Below are positions 63,396 to 64,000 of a stretch of 64,000 nt of DNA, in pieces (the stretch's first letter is position 1; every line of letters begins with the position of its first letter). The notes beneath the pieces are model-generated. The model was not told the origin of the DNA. It made no database searches and saw only the letters and a list, made by a program, of their open reading frames with translations. Location of the stretch: positions 3,305,501-3,369,500 of the forward strand of contig NC_014623.1 of NCBI RefSeq assembly GCF_000165485.1. Direction: 5' to 3'. Position numbers and translations under genes: made by a program. Origin of the DNA: Stigmatella aurantiaca DW4/3-1. GTDB lineage: Bacteria; Myxococcota; Myxococcia; Myxococcales; Myxococcaceae.

Positions 63396-64000
63396 TCAGT
63401 TGAGTTGCTCCAACCGCTCGCGCAGCTCCTTGGCCAGCAGCTCCAGGCGCTCGCGGTCGGGGGCGTCGGGCGACAGCTCCAGGCAGCGGTCCACGTCCTT
63501 GAGGGAGGAGCGGAACGCCCCCACCTTCATCAGCAGCAGGGCGCGGGTGCGCAGCTCCCCGGGGTGGTCCGGTGCCAGCAGCAGCAGCAGGTCCACCACG
63601 GTGAGTCCTCGCTCGGCGTCGTCGCGATCCAGGTACACGCGCTTGAGGTTGGACAGCATCCGGTAGGTGATGAGCTCCACCGGAGCGGGGGTGAGCTTGG
63701 CGCTGTCGAAGCGCAGTTGCGGCGCCACCCGCTTGAGCAGCTCCTCGCACCCGTGCTCGGTGAGGATGTCACCGTTGTGGAACGGATCGATGACCAGCTT
63801 GTGGTCTCCGGCGTTGCACGCCACCAGGAAGTGGCCGGGGAAGGCCACCCCATACAGGGGGATGCCTGCACGCCGGGCCACTTCCAGGTACACCACCGAC
63901 AGCGTGATGGGCAGGCCCACCTTGTTCTCCAGCACCTGGTCCAGGAAGCTGTTGCTGGGCGAGAAGTAGTCCTTCTCGTTGCCGCGGAAGCCCTCGATGT
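63396..64000 (-). CDS. SirB1/transglutaminase-like protein (5' end cut by window edge)
   Basis: About 201 C-terminal residues are visible, continuing past base 64000. IEGFRGNEKDYFSPSNSFLD, QVLENKVGLPITLSVVYLEV ARRAGIPLYGVAFPGHFLVA and IDPFHNGDILT are the conserved core of SirB1_N/transglutaminase-like proteins, which lack the classical Cys-His-Asp order; a TPR-like helical tail (HPGELRTRALLLMKVGAFRS) follows. The role is unknown in myxobacteria. Confidence 0.88.
   Translation of the reverse strand, partial: IEGFRGNEKDYFSPSNSFLDQVLENKVGLPITLSVVYLEVARRAGIPLYGVAFPGHFLVACNAGDHKLVIDPFHNGDILTEHGCEELLKRVAPQLRFDSAKLTPAPVELITYRMLSNLKRVYLDRDDAERGLTVVDLLLLLAPDHPGELRTRALLLMKVGAFRSSLKDVDRCLELSPDAPDRERLELLAKELRERLEQLN

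Noticed and set aside
1-64000. CRISPR arrays, rRNA or tRNA genes
   Set aside because: No regularly spaced short repeats and no tRNA- or rRNA-like stretches were noticed when reading both strands.

Overview
The window is GC-rich (by eye about two thirds G+C in most genes), uses many GTG starts and joins operon genes by 4-base ATGA or GTGA overlaps. Together with a membrane-anchored Ser/Thr kinase, many small lipoproteins, a Cys-rich lipoprotein toxin-like pair and a GntR regulator with a long Pro/Ser-rich tail, this points to a myxobacterium, most likely a Cystobacterineae relative such as Stigmatella, Cystobacter or Archangium. That placement is inference from gene content, not a database match.

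Region 1 (1-8664) holds a partial Sir2 deacylase and a near-complete kynurenine meta-cleavage pathway. One tight + strand operon encodes 2-aminomuconic semialdehyde dehydrogenase, 2-aminomuconate deaminase, 3-hydroxyanthranilate dioxygenase, ACMS decarboxylase, kynureninase, kynurenine 3-monooxygenase and an SDR protein. 4-Oxalocrotonate decarboxylase is divergent at 940-1725. Kynurenine would be taken to 2-oxopent-4-enoate. Tryptophan 2,3-dioxygenase is not in the window.

Region 2 (8665-25800) is an accessory island. It has a candidate SitA-like lipoprotein toxin with a coupled partner, then a three-gene operon (helicase, HKD-type PLD, large unknown) that I read as an orphan Dpd restriction-like module (DpdJ-DpdK-DpdD) with no DNA-modification genes beside it. 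Two decayed genes upstream of the helicase are cut by an IS5-family remnant. Next come a GntR regulator, a TetR-controlled SDR/MDR oxidoreductase pair with two clear operators, several gene fragments, and an isolated lower-GC gene that reads as an enterobacterial mlaC. Three copies of a GCTCCTAACA-like IS end lie through the segment.

Region 3 (25821-30243) carries an unusual KAS III/heme-oxygenase-like fusion with an acyl desaturase, an unknown protein and a sterol-desaturase-family hydroxylase: a candidate lipid-modifying cluster.

Region 4 (30263-42634) is mixed: hydrolase, GlxA-type and AraC regulators, a small monooxygenase, a Ser/Thr kinase, a B12-type radical SAM protein divergent from two paralogous Cys-rich lipoproteins, a PAS histidine kinase, a CPBP-PDZ protease and an EamA transporter.

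Region 5 (42961-51140) is a compact, apparently undescribed type II fatty-acid/polyketide-like cluster: YbaK-type deacylase, ACP, class III aminotransferase, hotdog thioesterase, FabZ-like protein lacking the catalytic Glu, FabF-like KS, a short Cys-less KS-like partner, AMP-ligase, then a desaturase and a FabG-like reductase.

Region 6 (51201-64000) has a beta-barrel-like outer-membrane protein, a secreted beta-helix protein, a subtilase with three exact-period repeats, a HEAT-like lipoprotein, a formamidase-like hydrolase, a cNMP-binding protein, trxB, a Cys/Met-metabolism PLP enzyme, moaC, a Nudix hydrolase and a partial SirB1-type protein. I saw no CRISPR arrays, rRNA or tRNA genes.
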